A stretch of 64,000 bases of DNA from Candidatus Methylophosphatis haderslevensis. Lineage in GTDB: Bacteria > Pseudomonadota > Gammaproteobacteria > Burkholderiales > Rhodocyclaceae. The notes beneath the pieces were generated by a model. It was not told the origin of the DNA. It did no database searches and worked only from the letters and a program-made list of their open reading frames with translations. Below are positions 29,089 to 40,012 of the stretch, in pieces (the stretch's first letter is position 1; each line of letters begins with the position of its first letter). The position numbers were made by a program, and so were the translations under genes. The stretch covers positions 124,001 to 188,000 of the forward strand of contig JADJSA010000018.1 of NCBI GenBank assembly GCA_016711925.1, in the 5' to 3' direction.

Positions 29089-31419
29089 ATGAGAATACTC
29101 AGGTATATGGCCTTCGCGCTGGGAGGCGTGGCCGCTCTGCTGGGTGCGCTCGGCCTGTTCGTTTACGCGACCTTCGATGCCAACAAGCTGAAGTCGGAAG
29201 TCGTCCAGATCGTCAAGGACAAGAAACAGCGCACCCTGGCGATCGACGGCGACATGGCGCTGTCGTTCTGGCCGTCGCTCGGATTGCGGCTCGGCCGCGT
29301 CAGGCTGTCCGAGCACGCGTCGGACGGCGAATTCGCGGCGCTCGATTCGGCGCGCGTTTCGCTGGCGCTGCTGCCGCTGCTGTCGAGGCAGGTGGTGATC
29401 GATCAGCTCGAACTGGCCGGCGTCAGCGCGGCGCTGGTGCGCGGCAAGGACGGCAAGCTCAATATCGACGACCTGCTCACGAGGGACGAGCCGCCGGAAA
29501 ACCAGAGCCTGCGTTTCGATATCGCCTCGATCAAACTCACCGACAGCCGGTTCGACCTGCGCGACGAGCAATCCGGACGCAGCGCCACGCTGTCGGCATT
29601 GAACCTCGCCACCGGCAGGATCGCCAACGTCGCACATGGCCACCTGCAGCTCGCCGGCAGGCTGGCGGTCGACAAGCCCGCAGTCGGCACCGATCTGCTG
29701 CTGGCCAGCGATTACGACATCGATCTCGACCAGAAGCGCCTGGCGCTCGCCGCGGTCGACCTGCGGCTCAAGGGCGACGCGGCAACACTGAGCAAGCTTG
29801 ATTTCACCCTGACCGCGGGCCGGCTCGGCTTCGATCCCGCCTCGGCCCAGGTCGAAGCGGACAAGCTGCGGCTGATCGCCCGCGCCATGCTCGACGACGA
29901 TACGATAGACGTCCGGCTCGATGCGCCAAAGCTGCAGGCGAGCAGCGAGAAAACCAGCGGCGAGACGCTCAACATCGCGGCCCGATTCGCCGGCGCGCAG
30001 CGCGCGGTGGATGCCAAGCTCGATCTCGCCGGCATACAGGGTTCGGCCAAGGCGCTGCAGGTAGCAAGGCTCGCCCTGAGCTTCGACGCCAAAGCGGGCG
30101 AAGTGGTCGCCAAGGGCAGCGCCGACTCGCCGCTCAGCGTCAATCTGCAGACGCTGGCCGTCGAGATGCCGGCGTTCGCGCTCGATTTCGATGCCACGGC
30201 CGGCGCCAATACGATCAAGGGCCGGCTCACTACGCCGCTCAAGGCCAGCCTGCAGGCGATGACGGCCGAATTGACGAAAATCGGCGGCGAGGTGAACGTG
30301 GCCAATCCGCAGATGCCGATGAAGAGCGTGCGTCTGCCGCTCGCCGGCCAGGCGCGCGCCGACCTGAACAAGCAGTCGGCCAGCGGCCAGTTGTCGTCGG
30401 CGTTCGACGAAAGCACGCTGCGCAGCAAGTTCAGCGTCAGCCGCTTCAGCCCGCTGGCGCTGGGTTTTGAACTGGATGTCGATCGTCTCAACGTGGATAA
30501 ATACTTCCCGCCTGCCGCGCCGGATGCTAAGAAGGCACCCGCCGACAAGCCGGTCGACCTCTCGGCGCTCAAGGGCATCAATGCCAGCGGTGTCGTGCGC
30601 ATCGGCGCGCTGCAGGCGGCCGGCGTCAAGGTGTCGAACCTCAAGCTGGAGATCAAGGCGGCCAACGGCAAGCTCGAAGTCGCGCCGCACTCGGCCAGCC
30701 TGTACGACGGCGCGCTCGCCGGCAGCTTCAGCGCCGATGCCAACGGCAACCGCATCGTCGCCCGCGAGACGCTGAGCAACGTCAATATCCATCCCTTGCT
30801 GCGCGATGCCACGGGCACCGACATGCTCGAAGGCCGCGGCAACCTGTCGTTCGACATCGCCACCGGCGGCGCCAGCGTGGCGGCGATCCGGCGCGCGCTC
30901 GCCGGCACCGCCCGGCTGTCGCTGCGTGACGGGGCGGTAAAGGGCGTCAATATCGCCAGGACCCTGCGCGACTACAGGACGTTGGCGCGGACCGGCGCGA
31001 CGAAGCGGGCGGTGGCCGGCGAGAAGACAGATTTCACCGAACTCAGCGCCTCGTTCCGCGTCGCTGGCGGGGTGGCGCACAATGACGACCTGCAGGCCAG
31101 ATCGCCGCTGCTGCGGCTCAGCGGCTCGGGCAACATCCACCTCGCCGACAGCCGCATCAACTATCTGGCCAGGGCCACGGTGGTCAACACCGCGACCGGC
31201 CAGGAAGGCAAGGATCTGGCCAGCCTCAAGGGCATCAGCGTGCCGGTGCGCCTCGCCGGCCCGTTCGACGCGCTGACCTTCCAGCCCGACTTCGCGGCCG
31301 TCGCGGGCGACCCCGCCAGGGCCAGGCTCGGCCCGGCACCGCAGCAGTCGCAGCAGGCCGCGCAGGACAAGATCAGCGCGCAGGTGCCCGACAAGCTCAA
31401 AGGCGTGTTGGGGCGTTGA
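29089..31419 (+). CDS. AsmA-family outer-membrane assembly/lipid-transfer-like protein
   Basis: 776 residues with a single N-terminal membrane anchor (MRILRYMAFALGGVAALLGA) and then a long periplasmic region of repeated beta-rich units. Typical AsmA segments are LGLRLGRVRLSEHASDGEFA and, at the C-terminus, GASVAAIRRALAGTARLSLR with DGAVKGVNIARTLRDYR. AsmA-like proteins form elongated bridges between the inner and outer membranes and are implicated in phospholipid transport. The ATG at 29089 precedes the anchor; the earlier ATG at 29053 adds a non-coding-looking leader. Confidence 0.9.
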   Translation: MRILRYMAFALGGVAALLGALGLFVYATFDANKLKSEVVQIVKDKKQRTLAIDGDMALSFWPSLGLRLGRVRLSEHASDGEFAALDSARVSLALLPLLSRQVVIDQLELAGVSAALVRGKDGKLNIDDLLTRDEPPENQSLRFDIASIKLTDSRFDLRDEQSGRSATLSALNLATGRIANVAHGHLQLAGRLAVDKPAVGTDLLLASDYDIDLDQKRLALAAVDLRLKGDAATLSKLDFTLTAGRLGFDPASAQVEADKLRLIARAMLDDDTIDVRLDAPKLQASSEKTSGETLNIAARFAGAQRAVDAKLDLAGIQGSAKALQVARLALSFDAKAGEVVAKGSADSPLSVNLQTLAVEMPAFALDFDATAGANTIKGRLTTPLKASLQAMTAELTKIGGEVNVANPQMPMKSVRLPLAGQARADLNKQSASGQLSSAFDESTLRSKFSVSRFSPLALGFELDVDRLNVDKYFPPAAPDAKKAPADKPVDLSALKGINASGVVRIGALQAAGVKVSNLKLEIKAANGKLEVAPHSASLYDGALAGSFSADANGNRIVARETLSNVNIHPLLRDATGTDMLEGRGNLSFDIATGGASVAAIRRALAGTARLSLRDGAVKGVNIARTLRDYRTLARTGATKRAVAGEKTDFTELSASFRVAGGVAHNDDLQARSPLLRLSGSGNIHLADSRINYLARATVVNTATGQEGKDLASLKGISVPVRLAGPFDALTFQPDFAAVAGDPARARLGPAPQQSQQAAQDKISAQVPDKLKGVLGR

Positions 31420-31486
31420 GGCGGCACAGCCGAATGCCCGTGTCAGACATGATTCCAGCGGCATCCGGTGCGCTGAAACGCGCCCG

Positions 31487-33331
<1,845 letters not shown>

Positions 33332-33355
33332 ATCCGCTGTAGGGCATGCTGGAAA

Positions 33356-33381
33356 GCCGCATGGACAGGGCATCTCCGGGC
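33356..33381 (-). repeat. dispersed intergenic repeat, inverted copy 1
   Basis: Read on the minus strand this 26-mer begins GCCCGGAGATGCCCTGTCCA and ends TGCGGC. It matches 24 of 26 bases at about 62403-62428 (GCCCGGAGAGGCCCTATCCA...). It lies between recQ and the AEC transporter gene. Confidence 0.7.
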
Positions 33382-33428
33382 GGAATGCCGTGACACGTCC
33401 AAACCACAAGGGTTTCCGGCTTGCCATG

Positions 33429-33456
33429 CTGTAGAGCGCCTATCCATGCGGTCTGC
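33429..33456 (+). repeat. dispersed intergenic repeat, copy 2
   Basis: CTGTAGAGCGCCTATCCATG followed by CGGTCTGC closely resembles the 62368-62394 segment (CTGTAGACGCCCTATCCATA, then AGGGTCTGC). It is in opposite orientation to the copy at 33356-33381, about 50 bases away, giving a REP-pair-like arrangement. Confidence 0.65.
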
Positions 33457-33508
33457 AGGCCGGTGCACGGGGCCGCCCCGTGCCCGACCCGGCTGCTACA
33501 CTGGCGTC

Positions 33509-34399
33509 GTGACTGCCGCCCTGCTCCTGCTGCCCGATTTTGCGCTGATCCTGCTCGGCGCGTTGCTGCGCCGGCTGCTGCACCTGGGCGATGCGTTCTG
33601 GAGCGGGCTGGAGAAACTCGTTTATGTCGTGCTGTTTCCGGCCCTGCTGTTCGCTACGCTGGCGCGCACCCGCATCGACTTCGCCGCCGCGGCGCCGCTG
33701 GTCGGCACCGGGCTGGCGGCGCTGCTCGGCGGCGCGCTGCTCGGGCTGCTGGCGCGGCCGCTGTTTCGCCACAACGCGCTGGCCTTCGCCTCGCAGTTCC
33801 AGTGCGCGTTTCGTTACAACTCCTACATCGGTCTGGCGGTGGCGGCCAAGCTGCATGGCGCGCAGGGCGTGGCGGCGATGGGCATCCTGATCGGCACCCT
33901 GGTGCCGGTGGCCAACCTGCTGGCGGTCGGCATGCTGGCGCGCCACGGCCGCAGCGGCTTGCTGCGCGAACTGGCGCGCAATCCGCTGATCCTGGCCACG
34001 CTGTCCGGGCTCGCCTGCAATGCCGCCGGGGTCGCGTTGCCGGGCCTGCTGCTGCAGATCGTCGCGCGTCTGGGCGAGGCGTCGATCGCGCTCGGCCTGC
34101 TGTCGGTGGGCGCGGCGCTCAAGCTGCGCGGCGCCAGCGGCGACCGCGCGGCAACGATCTACTTCACGGCAGTCAAGCTGCTGGCGTTGCCGGCGCTGGC
34201 CTGGTGGGTGGGCCGCGCGCTCGGCCTGAATGGCGTGTATTTCGACAGCGCGGTGCTGTTCGCCGCGCTGCCGACCGCGACCTCGGCCTACATTCTCGCG
34301 GTGCGCATGGGCGGCGACGGCGCGGGCGTGGCGCGGCTGGTGTCGGCCAGCACGCTGGCGGCGATGCTGACGCTGCCGCTGTGGATTTCGCTGCTGTGA
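33509..34399 (+). CDS. AEC-family auxin-efflux-carrier-like permease
   Basis: 296 residues of almost continuous hydrophobic segments, about ten helices in two repeats, for example LLLLPDFALILLGALLRRLL and TLVPVANLLAVGMLARHG. Conserved family elements include QFQCAFRYNSYIGLAVAAKL and LPTATSAYILAVRMGGDG. AEC permeases export small organic anions such as malonate or malate; the substrate here is unknown. A GTG start at 33509 is used because the in-frame ATG at 33446 adds a non-coding-looking leader. Confidence 0.85.
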   Translation: MTAALLLLPDFALILLGALLRRLLHLGDAFWSGLEKLVYVVLFPALLFATLARTRIDFAAAAPLVGTGLAALLGGALLGLLARPLFRHNALAFASQFQCAFRYNSYIGLAVAAKLHGAQGVAAMGILIGTLVPVANLLAVGMLARHGRSGLLRELARNPLILATLSGLACNAAGVALPGLLLQIVARLGEASIALGLLSVGAALKLRGASGDRAATIYFTAVKLLALPALAWWVGRALGLNGVYFDSAVLFAALPTATSAYILAVRMGGDGAGVARLVSASTLAAMLTLPLWISLL

Positions 34400-34405
34400 G
34401 GCGGA

Positions 34406-35503
34406 CTACAGGAACAGTGTGAGCACGCCGGTGTAGCCGTAGAGCCGGTCGTGCGAGATCTCGCCGTTGGCGAAAAAACCGGCCAGGGGAATCTCCCCCA
34501 GCTTGGCGCGGATCATCCCGACTTCACTCGAATCCTCGCCGAACATCGCCCCGCCGCGCCCGGTGCAGGAGAAATACAGCCCGGCCCGGGGCGGGGCGGG
34601 CAGGTTGTCGACCAGTTCGGCGAGCATGCGCTGCATGTCGCGCTGCGCGGCGAGCGTGCTGCGGTGGACGAACATCAGGCCCTGGCCGGTGTGCACCGGT
34701 TCGTTGATCGCCAGCAGGCCGTTGCGCGGGTCGATGCCGACCACGCTGCGCACGATGTAGTCGGCGCTGTCGCTGCCGCGGGTGGGCAGGCCGACCAGCA
34801 CCACCGAGGCCGCCTGGCGCAAGTCGTGCATGCCGCAGCGCGCGGCGGTTTCGCGGTAGCAGTCGAGCGCCAGGCGTCCGTCGAGGCGGCCGATGATGTT
34901 GCCCTCGGCTTCGGAAATTTCGAAACGGTCGGCGAACGGCTCGCAGCTTTGCGTCAGCCGGGTGGCGATGCTGACCGATTCGGTGAATGCCACCCCCGAG
35001 ATGCCGCCGCTCAACACGCCGTCGGCGATCTGCAAGGTGGTGCGGCGCGCCGACGACAATCCGCCGGTGATGAATCCGCTGCTGACCTTGGAAGACATGT
35101 CGGCGACCAGACCGGACATGTCTTCGGTATGGGGATCGCCATGCACGACGGCAAAGTACGGTTCTTCGTCGTCCTTGCCGGTGCGCAACGGGGCGCGGCC
35201 GGAAAACACGCGGAAGCTGTCGTCGGGGAAGCAGCCGACCAGCATCGACATGCCGGGGCGCCCGATGTGCGCCTCGCCGCTGCCGATGACGCCGAGGCCG
35301 ACCGAGCCGACCCAGTGCTCGATGCCGCTTTCCTCGCGTACCGCGGCGAACAGGTTTTCGGCCTCGTCGGCGTAGCGGTCGGAGAAATAGAGGAAGCCGA
35401 GATTGGCCCCGGCAGGTAGCGCGATGCCGTCCATGCACTCACCCAGCGCGCGCTCCCACACCGGCTCGAAGGCGCAGGCGCCGGCGAACGCGGCCCCGGA
35501 CAT
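34406..35503 (-). CDS. FIST N- and C-domain sensory protein
   Basis: 365 residues with a FIST_N core (LGFLYFSDRYADEAENLFAA, HWVGSVGLGVIGSGEAHIG) and a FIST_C domain ending GLYFSCTGRGGAMFGEDSSE and LAGFFANGEISHDRLYGYTG. FIST proteins are predicted small-ligand sensors, often paired with signalling proteins. No partner is adjacent. The stop lies seven bases from the AEC stop (convergent). It is followed on the same strand by phaM upstream, 12 bases away, so they may form a unit. Confidence 0.85.
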   Translation of the reverse strand: MSGAAFAGACAFEPVWERALGECMDGIALPAGANLGFLYFSDRYADEAENLFAAVREESGIEHWVGSVGLGVIGSGEAHIGRPGMSMLVGCFPDDSFRVFSGRAPLRTGKDDEEPYFAVVHGDPHTEDMSGLVADMSSKVSSGFITGGLSSARRTTLQIADGVLSGGISGVAFTESVSIATRLTQSCEPFADRFEISEAEGNIIGRLDGRLALDCYRETAARCGMHDLRQAASVVLVGLPTRGSDSADYIVRSVVGIDPRNGLLAINEPVHTGQGLMFVHRSTLAAQRDMQRMLAELVDNLPAPPRAGLYFSCTGRGGAMFGEDSSEVGMIRAKLGEIPLAGFFANGEISHDRLYGYTGVLTLFL

Positions 35504-35515
35504 CGCCGGTGGTCC

Positions 35516-35899
35516 CTAGCTGCCGGCGTCTTCCGGCTTGCCTGCGGCCGGCGCCACAGCCTGTGCGGCCGCCTGCTGGATGAGGTTCCACGGCCACATC
35601 GTCGGCGTGATGAACGGGTTGGCGCTGGGTTCAGGCGCTTCACCCGGTTTCGCCGACTGGCCGAACGCCTTCAGGGTAGTCAGCGTCGCACGCTGGACTT
35701 CCAGGGTGTTGATGCTGGCCGAAAGCATGTTGAGATTCATCCGCAACCAGCCCTCGACCGCGCGCAGATCCTTGATGCGCTTATCCAGCTCATCGGGATC
35801 CATCGTCGGAACCATCATGCCGGGCAGCGTGACGCCCATGCTCGACCACATGCCCTTGATGAAAGCGAGCGGATCCTGCGAGTTTTCATTGGCTGACAT
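35516..35899 (-). CDS. phaM: PhaM-type polyhydroxyalkanoate granule regulatory protein
   Basis: 127 residues starting MSANENSQDPLAFIKGMWSS. The hydrophobic GMWSSMGVTLPGMMVPTMDP motif and the coiled segment ELDKRIKDLRAVEGWLRMNL are typical of PhaM, which activates PHA synthase and links granules to the nucleoid. The C-terminus is Ala/Pro-rich but lacks a long Lys-rich DNA-binding tail. GGAGGC precedes the ATG by about eight bases. PHA storage is implied for the host, though no pha synthase gene is in the window. Confidence 0.85.
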   Translation of the reverse strand: MSANENSQDPLAFIKGMWSSMGVTLPGMMVPTMDPDELDKRIKDLRAVEGWLRMNLNMLSASINTLEVQRATLTTLKAFGQSAKPGEAPEPSANPFITPTMWPWNLIQQAAAQAVAPAAGKPEDAGS

Positions 35900-35982
35900 T
35901 GTCTTTTGCCTCCGCGAGGTTGCAACGAATCGGGAGGCCATCTTACACCGTGCGCGCCCGCGGGGCATTGTCCCGCCCGGCA

Positions 35983-36006
35983 AGAAAAAACGCGGCATGC
36001 GCCGCG
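35983..36006 (-). terminator. rho-independent terminator
   Basis: On the minus strand the perfect stem CGCGGC-GCAT-GCCGCG (36006-35991) is followed by six T residues (35990-35985). It sits about 60 bases after the stop of the small membrane gene and before phaM, so it should end that gene's transcript. Confidence 0.85.
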
Positions 36007-36068
36007 TCGAAGGGGAGGAGTCGGATTTCGCGACGGCGCGACCGCCGCGCTATGGGTCGGGAAGCGAA

Positions 36069-36335
36069 CTATTGGGTGGCGGTCGGCGCGCCGAGCTGCG
36101 GGGCGGCGACGGTCTGAATGGCCTGCGCGCTAATGCCGCGCGTGCTGGCGGAGACGGCGATCGACTGGCCGACCCGGTCGAGCGATTCGTGGATTTCGTA
36201 CAGCGCGAACAGCGCGATGACGGCGGCAATCGCGATGATCAGCGCCTCGGTCAGCGACGGCAGCACGCCTGCCTCGGGTTCCGACGGATCGTAGTAGGGG
36301 TCGTGTTCGTCGCGCGCCTTGCCGAATGTTGCCAT
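36069..36335 (-). CDS. small single-span membrane protein
   Basis: 88 residues starting MATFGKARDEHDPYYDPSEP. One membrane helix (ALIIAIAAVIALFALYEIHE) lies at about residues 28-47, with an acidic cytoplasmic N-tail. The outside part includes a short predicted helix ESLDRVGQSIAVSAST. GGAGA is seven bases upstream of the ATG at 36335. No family recognised. It is insulated downstream by a strong terminator. Confidence 0.65.
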   Translation of the reverse strand: MATFGKARDEHDPYYDPSEPEAGVLPSLTEALIIAIAAVIALFALYEIHESLDRVGQSIAVSASTRGISAQAIQTVAAPQLGAPTATQ

Positions 36336-36591
36336 GATGGTTCTCCAGTTTCGGGCAACCTGTTTCCGGATTCCCGGATTCCTGTATCCGGCGCCGTCGA
36401 TTGCATGACTCAAGTATCGTCGGCCGCGCGGCCCGGCGAAATCGTCTTTTTGGCTGATCCGGCTGCCCGACACAGCCGGGCGACCGGCTGGAGAGCCGCA
36501 CCAGTGCTTGCTCTGCGGCCTGCCGCCGGAAACGGCGGGGTCATAAGACTAAGGGATGAGGCGGGCGCCGCGTCTGCCGGCAGCCGGCGCG

Positions 36592-38415
36592 TCAGTCGGT
36601 GCGCGGCACCGACAGGCGCTGTTGCAGCTTGAAGTTGATCAGCGTGCGCAGCTTGGCCGGCATCACCGGTTTGAGCAGCAGATGCAGATCGTGCTGGCGG
36701 GCTTCCTCGATGTTCTCCGGCGCGGTGCTGCCGGTGACCAGGATGGCCGGCAAATCGCTGCCGTAGCGCGCGCGCAGATCGGCGATCGCGTCGACGCCGG
36801 TGACGTGGTTCTGCAGCCGGAAGTCCACGATCGCCAGCGCGGGCGTGACTTCCTCTGCGGCGAGTTCCTGCAGCACCAACTCGGCCGACGCACCGCCCAC
36901 CACATGCGCGCCCCAGCCGGAGAGCAGCACGCGCATGCCTTCGACGATGGCCTCTTCATCGTCGATCACCGCGATGACTATGCCGTCGAGGCTGCCCGGT
37001 GCGCGTTCGGTCGCGCGCCGGTTGCGGATTTCCACTGGCGGCGCGGTGTCTGCAGCAGCGACAAGCCGGAACAGCGTGCCGCGGCCGGCGGCCGAGCGCA
37101 GTTCGAGCGGATGGTCGAGCAGGGTGCAAAGGCGGCGCACGATCGACAGGCCGAGGCCCAGCCCCTTCTTCGACGAGCGTTCGGGATTGGCGAGCTGGAC
37201 GAACTCGTCGAACACGTGTTCGTGCTGCTCGGCCGGGATGCCGATGCCGCTGTCCCAGACCTCGATCGACACCTTGCCGGCGCGCCGGCGCGCCGCTACC
37301 AGCACGCCGCCCCGGCGCGTGTAGCGCAAGGCGTTGGTGAGCAGATTGCGTACGATGCGCTCGAGCAGGATCGGGTCGCTGCGTACCCACAGGTCGGTGC
37401 GACGGACTGACAGCCGCAATTCCTTGTCATGGGCTTCGGGTTCGAAGTCCATGCGCAACCGGTCGAACAGCTTGCCCAGCGAGACCGGCTGCGGCACCGC
37501 CTGGATGGCGCCGGCATCGATCTTCGAGATGTCGAGCAACTCGTTGAACAGCCCTTCGAGTGCGCCCACCGACGAGTTGATGCTGTGCACGACATTGAGC
37601 ACGTCGGGCTCCCGGATCTTGTCCGACAGCGCGCTGGCAAACAGGCCCAGCGCGTGCAGCGGCTGGCGCAAGTCGTGGCTGGCGGCGGCGAAAAACTTGG
37701 TCTTTGCCCGATTGGCGGCTTCGGCCTGGGAACGGGCCTGCTCGGCAATCGACTTCTGTCGCGACAGTTCCTCGACCAGATCGACGTTTTCGAAACGCTG
37801 GTCGAACGACTCGGCGATCACCCGGTGCAGGGTGCGGCCGAAGGCCAGCGCAACGGCCATGGCGATACCAACCGCCGCGGCCAGCCAGGAACTTGTGCTG
37901 GTGCCTTCGACCAGCAGGCGAAGCAGCAGCGGCACCAGCATCAGAGGAATCAGCGTGATGAAACCCGGCCAGAACGCCGACAGGCCGCCGATCGAGACGC
38001 CGGAAATCGCGATCATGAACATGGCCAACCCGACCTGCTGCGGCGGGGAATCCGGCACCAGCAGAAACCAGCTTGCCGCACCCCAGATCAACCCGGCGCT
38101 CAGCGTGGCCAGCCAGTAGCGGGTGCCCCAGGGTTGCATCTGCTCGGCAGTCGGCCTGGCCTTGCGCCACGACAGGTAGTCGTACACCCGGAAAGCCTGG
38201 TGCAGGGCGAGGGCGGCGAACCAGGCCAGCAGCAGGCGATGGTCGATCGCGCCCCACAGCATGAACAACAGCGAAACACCTGCGGCAAGCGAGCCGATGG
38301 TGGTGGTCGGCGAATGGTTGTAGACGGTGGCGATCTGTTCGGCGCGGACGCGCAATGCGCGCGGCACGTGCGTGCCCGGTAGCGGCTTGGGATCGATCAT
38401 GGGACTGGCGCTCAT
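36592..38415 (-). CDS. membrane hybrid histidine kinase with C-terminal receiver
   Basis: 607 residues. About six membrane helices lie in the first 220 residues. A coiled linker (LVEELSRQKSIAEQARSQAE) leads to a HisKA with phospho-acceptor in FAAASHDLRQPLHALGLFAS, and then HATPase (NLLTNALRYT, DSGIGIP, KKGLGLGLSIVRRLC). The C-terminal receiver has VIAVIDDEEAIVEGMRVLLS and IVDFRL with the target Asp, and ends KPVMPAKLRTLI. The start overlaps the stop of the radical SAM gene (ATGA). It belongs to the HDLRQPLHALGL class of hybrid kinases often paired with LuxR regulators. Confidence 0.9.
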   Translation of the reverse strand: MSASPMIDPKPLPGTHVPRALRVRAEQIATVYNHSPTTTIGSLAAGVSLLFMLWGAIDHRLLLAWFAALALHQAFRVYDYLSWRKARPTAEQMQPWGTRYWLATLSAGLIWGAASWFLLVPDSPPQQVGLAMFMIAISGVSIGGLSAFWPGFITLIPLMLVPLLLRLLVEGTSTSSWLAAAVGIAMAVALAFGRTLHRVIAESFDQRFENVDLVEELSRQKSIAEQARSQAEAANRAKTKFFAAASHDLRQPLHALGLFASALSDKIREPDVLNVVHSINSSVGALEGLFNELLDISKIDAGAIQAVPQPVSLGKLFDRLRMDFEPEAHDKELRLSVRRTDLWVRSDPILLERIVRNLLTNALRYTRRGGVLVAARRRAGKVSIEVWDSGIGIPAEQHEHVFDEFVQLANPERSSKKGLGLGLSIVRRLCTLLDHPLELRSAAGRGTLFRLVAAADTAPPVEIRNRRATERAPGSLDGIVIAVIDDEEAIVEGMRVLLSGWGAHVVGGASAELVLQELAAEEVTPALAIVDFRLQNHVTGVDAIADLRARYGSDLPAILVTGSTAPENIEEARQHDLHLLLKPVMPAKLRTLINFKLQQRLSVPRTD

Positions 38416-39986
38416 GCGATCGCGACTTTCTCGCCGCGATGTCGGCCGGCTGATCGCGCAAGGCGCACGGCAAAGGGCTGTTGCGAGTCGAGCCAATGGG
38501 GCAGCACACAGCCCGCCGCGTCGGTCACCGCCAGCGGCTGGAGGATTGCGCTGCGCTCAACCTCGCTGGCGAAATCGGCGTCGCTCAGCGGCACACGCTC
38601 CGGTGGCGGGCGGTCGCTGCCGGCGAGCAGACTGCGCGAGGCGGCGGGCGGAAACAGGCCCTGCAGCCCGGCCATGTCGAGCGCATCGACCAGCGCACAG
38701 CCTGGCCGGCCGGCGCGCAGGAAACGCGGAACGTCGTCCGCCAGTTTGCGCAGCCGATTGCCGATCGAGAAAATCTCGCCGCAGGCCTTGCGGTAGGCGT
38801 CGAGGAATTCCTCGACGCTGGCGTGGCGCGGACGGTTGACCAGCGTGTAGCCGGTGAAATCGCGCAACAGGGCGTTGGGCAGAAAGGCGCCTTCGTCGCC
38901 GGCCAGCCGGTGGAAATGCGGCGTGCCGGGGATCGGCGATTCGAAGCACAGGAAGGTCGGCACATGCAGCCCGGCGTCGCGTAGCCGCGCCGGCAGACTC
39001 GCGATGTATTCGAGCGTGTCGATCTGCGGCGATAGCATCAATCCGGAGATCACCAGCATTCCGTGTTCGCGGCAACTGTCGATCGCGGCACGGGTCTTGT
39101 GCGCGATGTTCTGGTGCTTGTGCATGTCGGCCAACGCGGCCGGATTGAAACTCTCGAGGCCGACGAAAACGCACATGCAGCCAGCCTCGCTCATGGCCCG
39201 CACCAGGTCGCGGTTGGCGATGACGTTGAAGGTCACCGCGCAGTACCAACGCAGTTTGAGCGGCTTGAGCGCCGCGCAAAGCTCGCGCAGGAAGGCAAGG
39301 CTGCCGCCCAGATTGTTGTCGGTGAAGCCGACCAGGCGGTGGCGCAGGCGGCGGCCCTGCCGCGCCAGTTGCGCCTGGCCACAGCGAATGTCGTCAATAA
39401 CCCGTTCGACATCACGCGTTTCGTACCGTGTGCCCAGGCCGGTCAACACGCAGAACTCGCAGAAGTAGGGGCAGCCGCGGGTGGCCTCAAGGGCGAAGCT
39501 GAGCGGAGCGCGCCGGTCCGCAAGTTCGAATCTCGGCGTGCCCACCGCCCCGGCGCGGTAAGGTCCGCCGCGGTACAGGCGTTTGAGGCGGCGCTGGCAG
39601 AAATCGCGATACACCTGCGGCACCGCGGTTTCCGGGTCGCCGATCACTATCGCATCGAAAAAGGGCTGCACCACTTGTGGATAGCTGCTGGCGAGCGAGC
39701 CGCCGAATACCGTGGTCGCACCGCGGCGGCGGTAGTAGTGCGAGATTTGCCGCGCCCGGTCGAAGTCCGAATGCAGCGCCGAGATGAACAAAAGGTCGTA
39801 GTGGCGGTTGAAATCGATGCCGCGCGCGGTTTCGTTAATCACCTCGACATCCGCATCCGGGGGCAGCAATCCCGCCAGCAGCGGGCCGATCTGCGGTTGC
39901 AGCGCCTGCGGATTGCGCCGCCCTCGACGATGGTAGTCAACGTAGACCGACATGATGCCGATGCGCAGCGGTATCTCCCGATTCAC
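38412..39986 (-). CDS. B12-binding-domain radical SAM protein
   Basis: 524 residues. The N-terminal cobalamin-binding-like domain (RIGIMSVYVDYHRRGRRNPQ to DAIVIGDPETAVPQVYRDFC) is followed by a radical SAM core with the CX3CX2C cluster motif TRGCPYFCEFCVLTG, and a C-terminal domain of about 170 residues. The GTG at 39986 is the likely start because LRIGIMSVY belongs to the domain; the ATG for MSVY is the alternative. The substrate is unknown. It sits between a response regulator and a hybrid kinase, with a four-base overlap into the kinase, so it should be made under the same control. Confidence 0.85.
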   Translation of the reverse strand: MNREIPLRIGIMSVYVDYHRRGRRNPQALQPQIGPLLAGLLPPDADVEVINETARGIDFNRHYDLLFISALHSDFDRARQISHYYRRRGATTVFGGSLASSYPQVVQPFFDAIVIGDPETAVPQVYRDFCQRRLKRLYRGGPYRAGAVGTPRFELADRRAPLSFALEATRGCPYFCEFCVLTGLGTRYETRDVERVIDDIRCGQAQLARQGRRLRHRLVGFTDNNLGGSLAFLRELCAALKPLKLRWYCAVTFNVIANRDLVRAMSEAGCMCVFVGLESFNPAALADMHKHQNIAHKTRAAIDSCREHGMLVISGLMLSPQIDTLEYIASLPARLRDAGLHVPTFLCFESPIPGTPHFHRLAGDEGAFLPNALLRDFTGYTLVNRPRHASVEEFLDAYRKACGEIFSIGNRLRKLADDVPRFLRAGRPGCALVDALDMAGLQGLFPPAASRSLLAGSDRPPPERVPLSDADFASEVERSAILQPLAVTDAAGCVLPHWLDSQQPFAVRLARSAGRHRGEKVAIA

Positions 39987-40012
39987 GTTCCGGCCGGCGT
40001 TCCGGCGGTTTT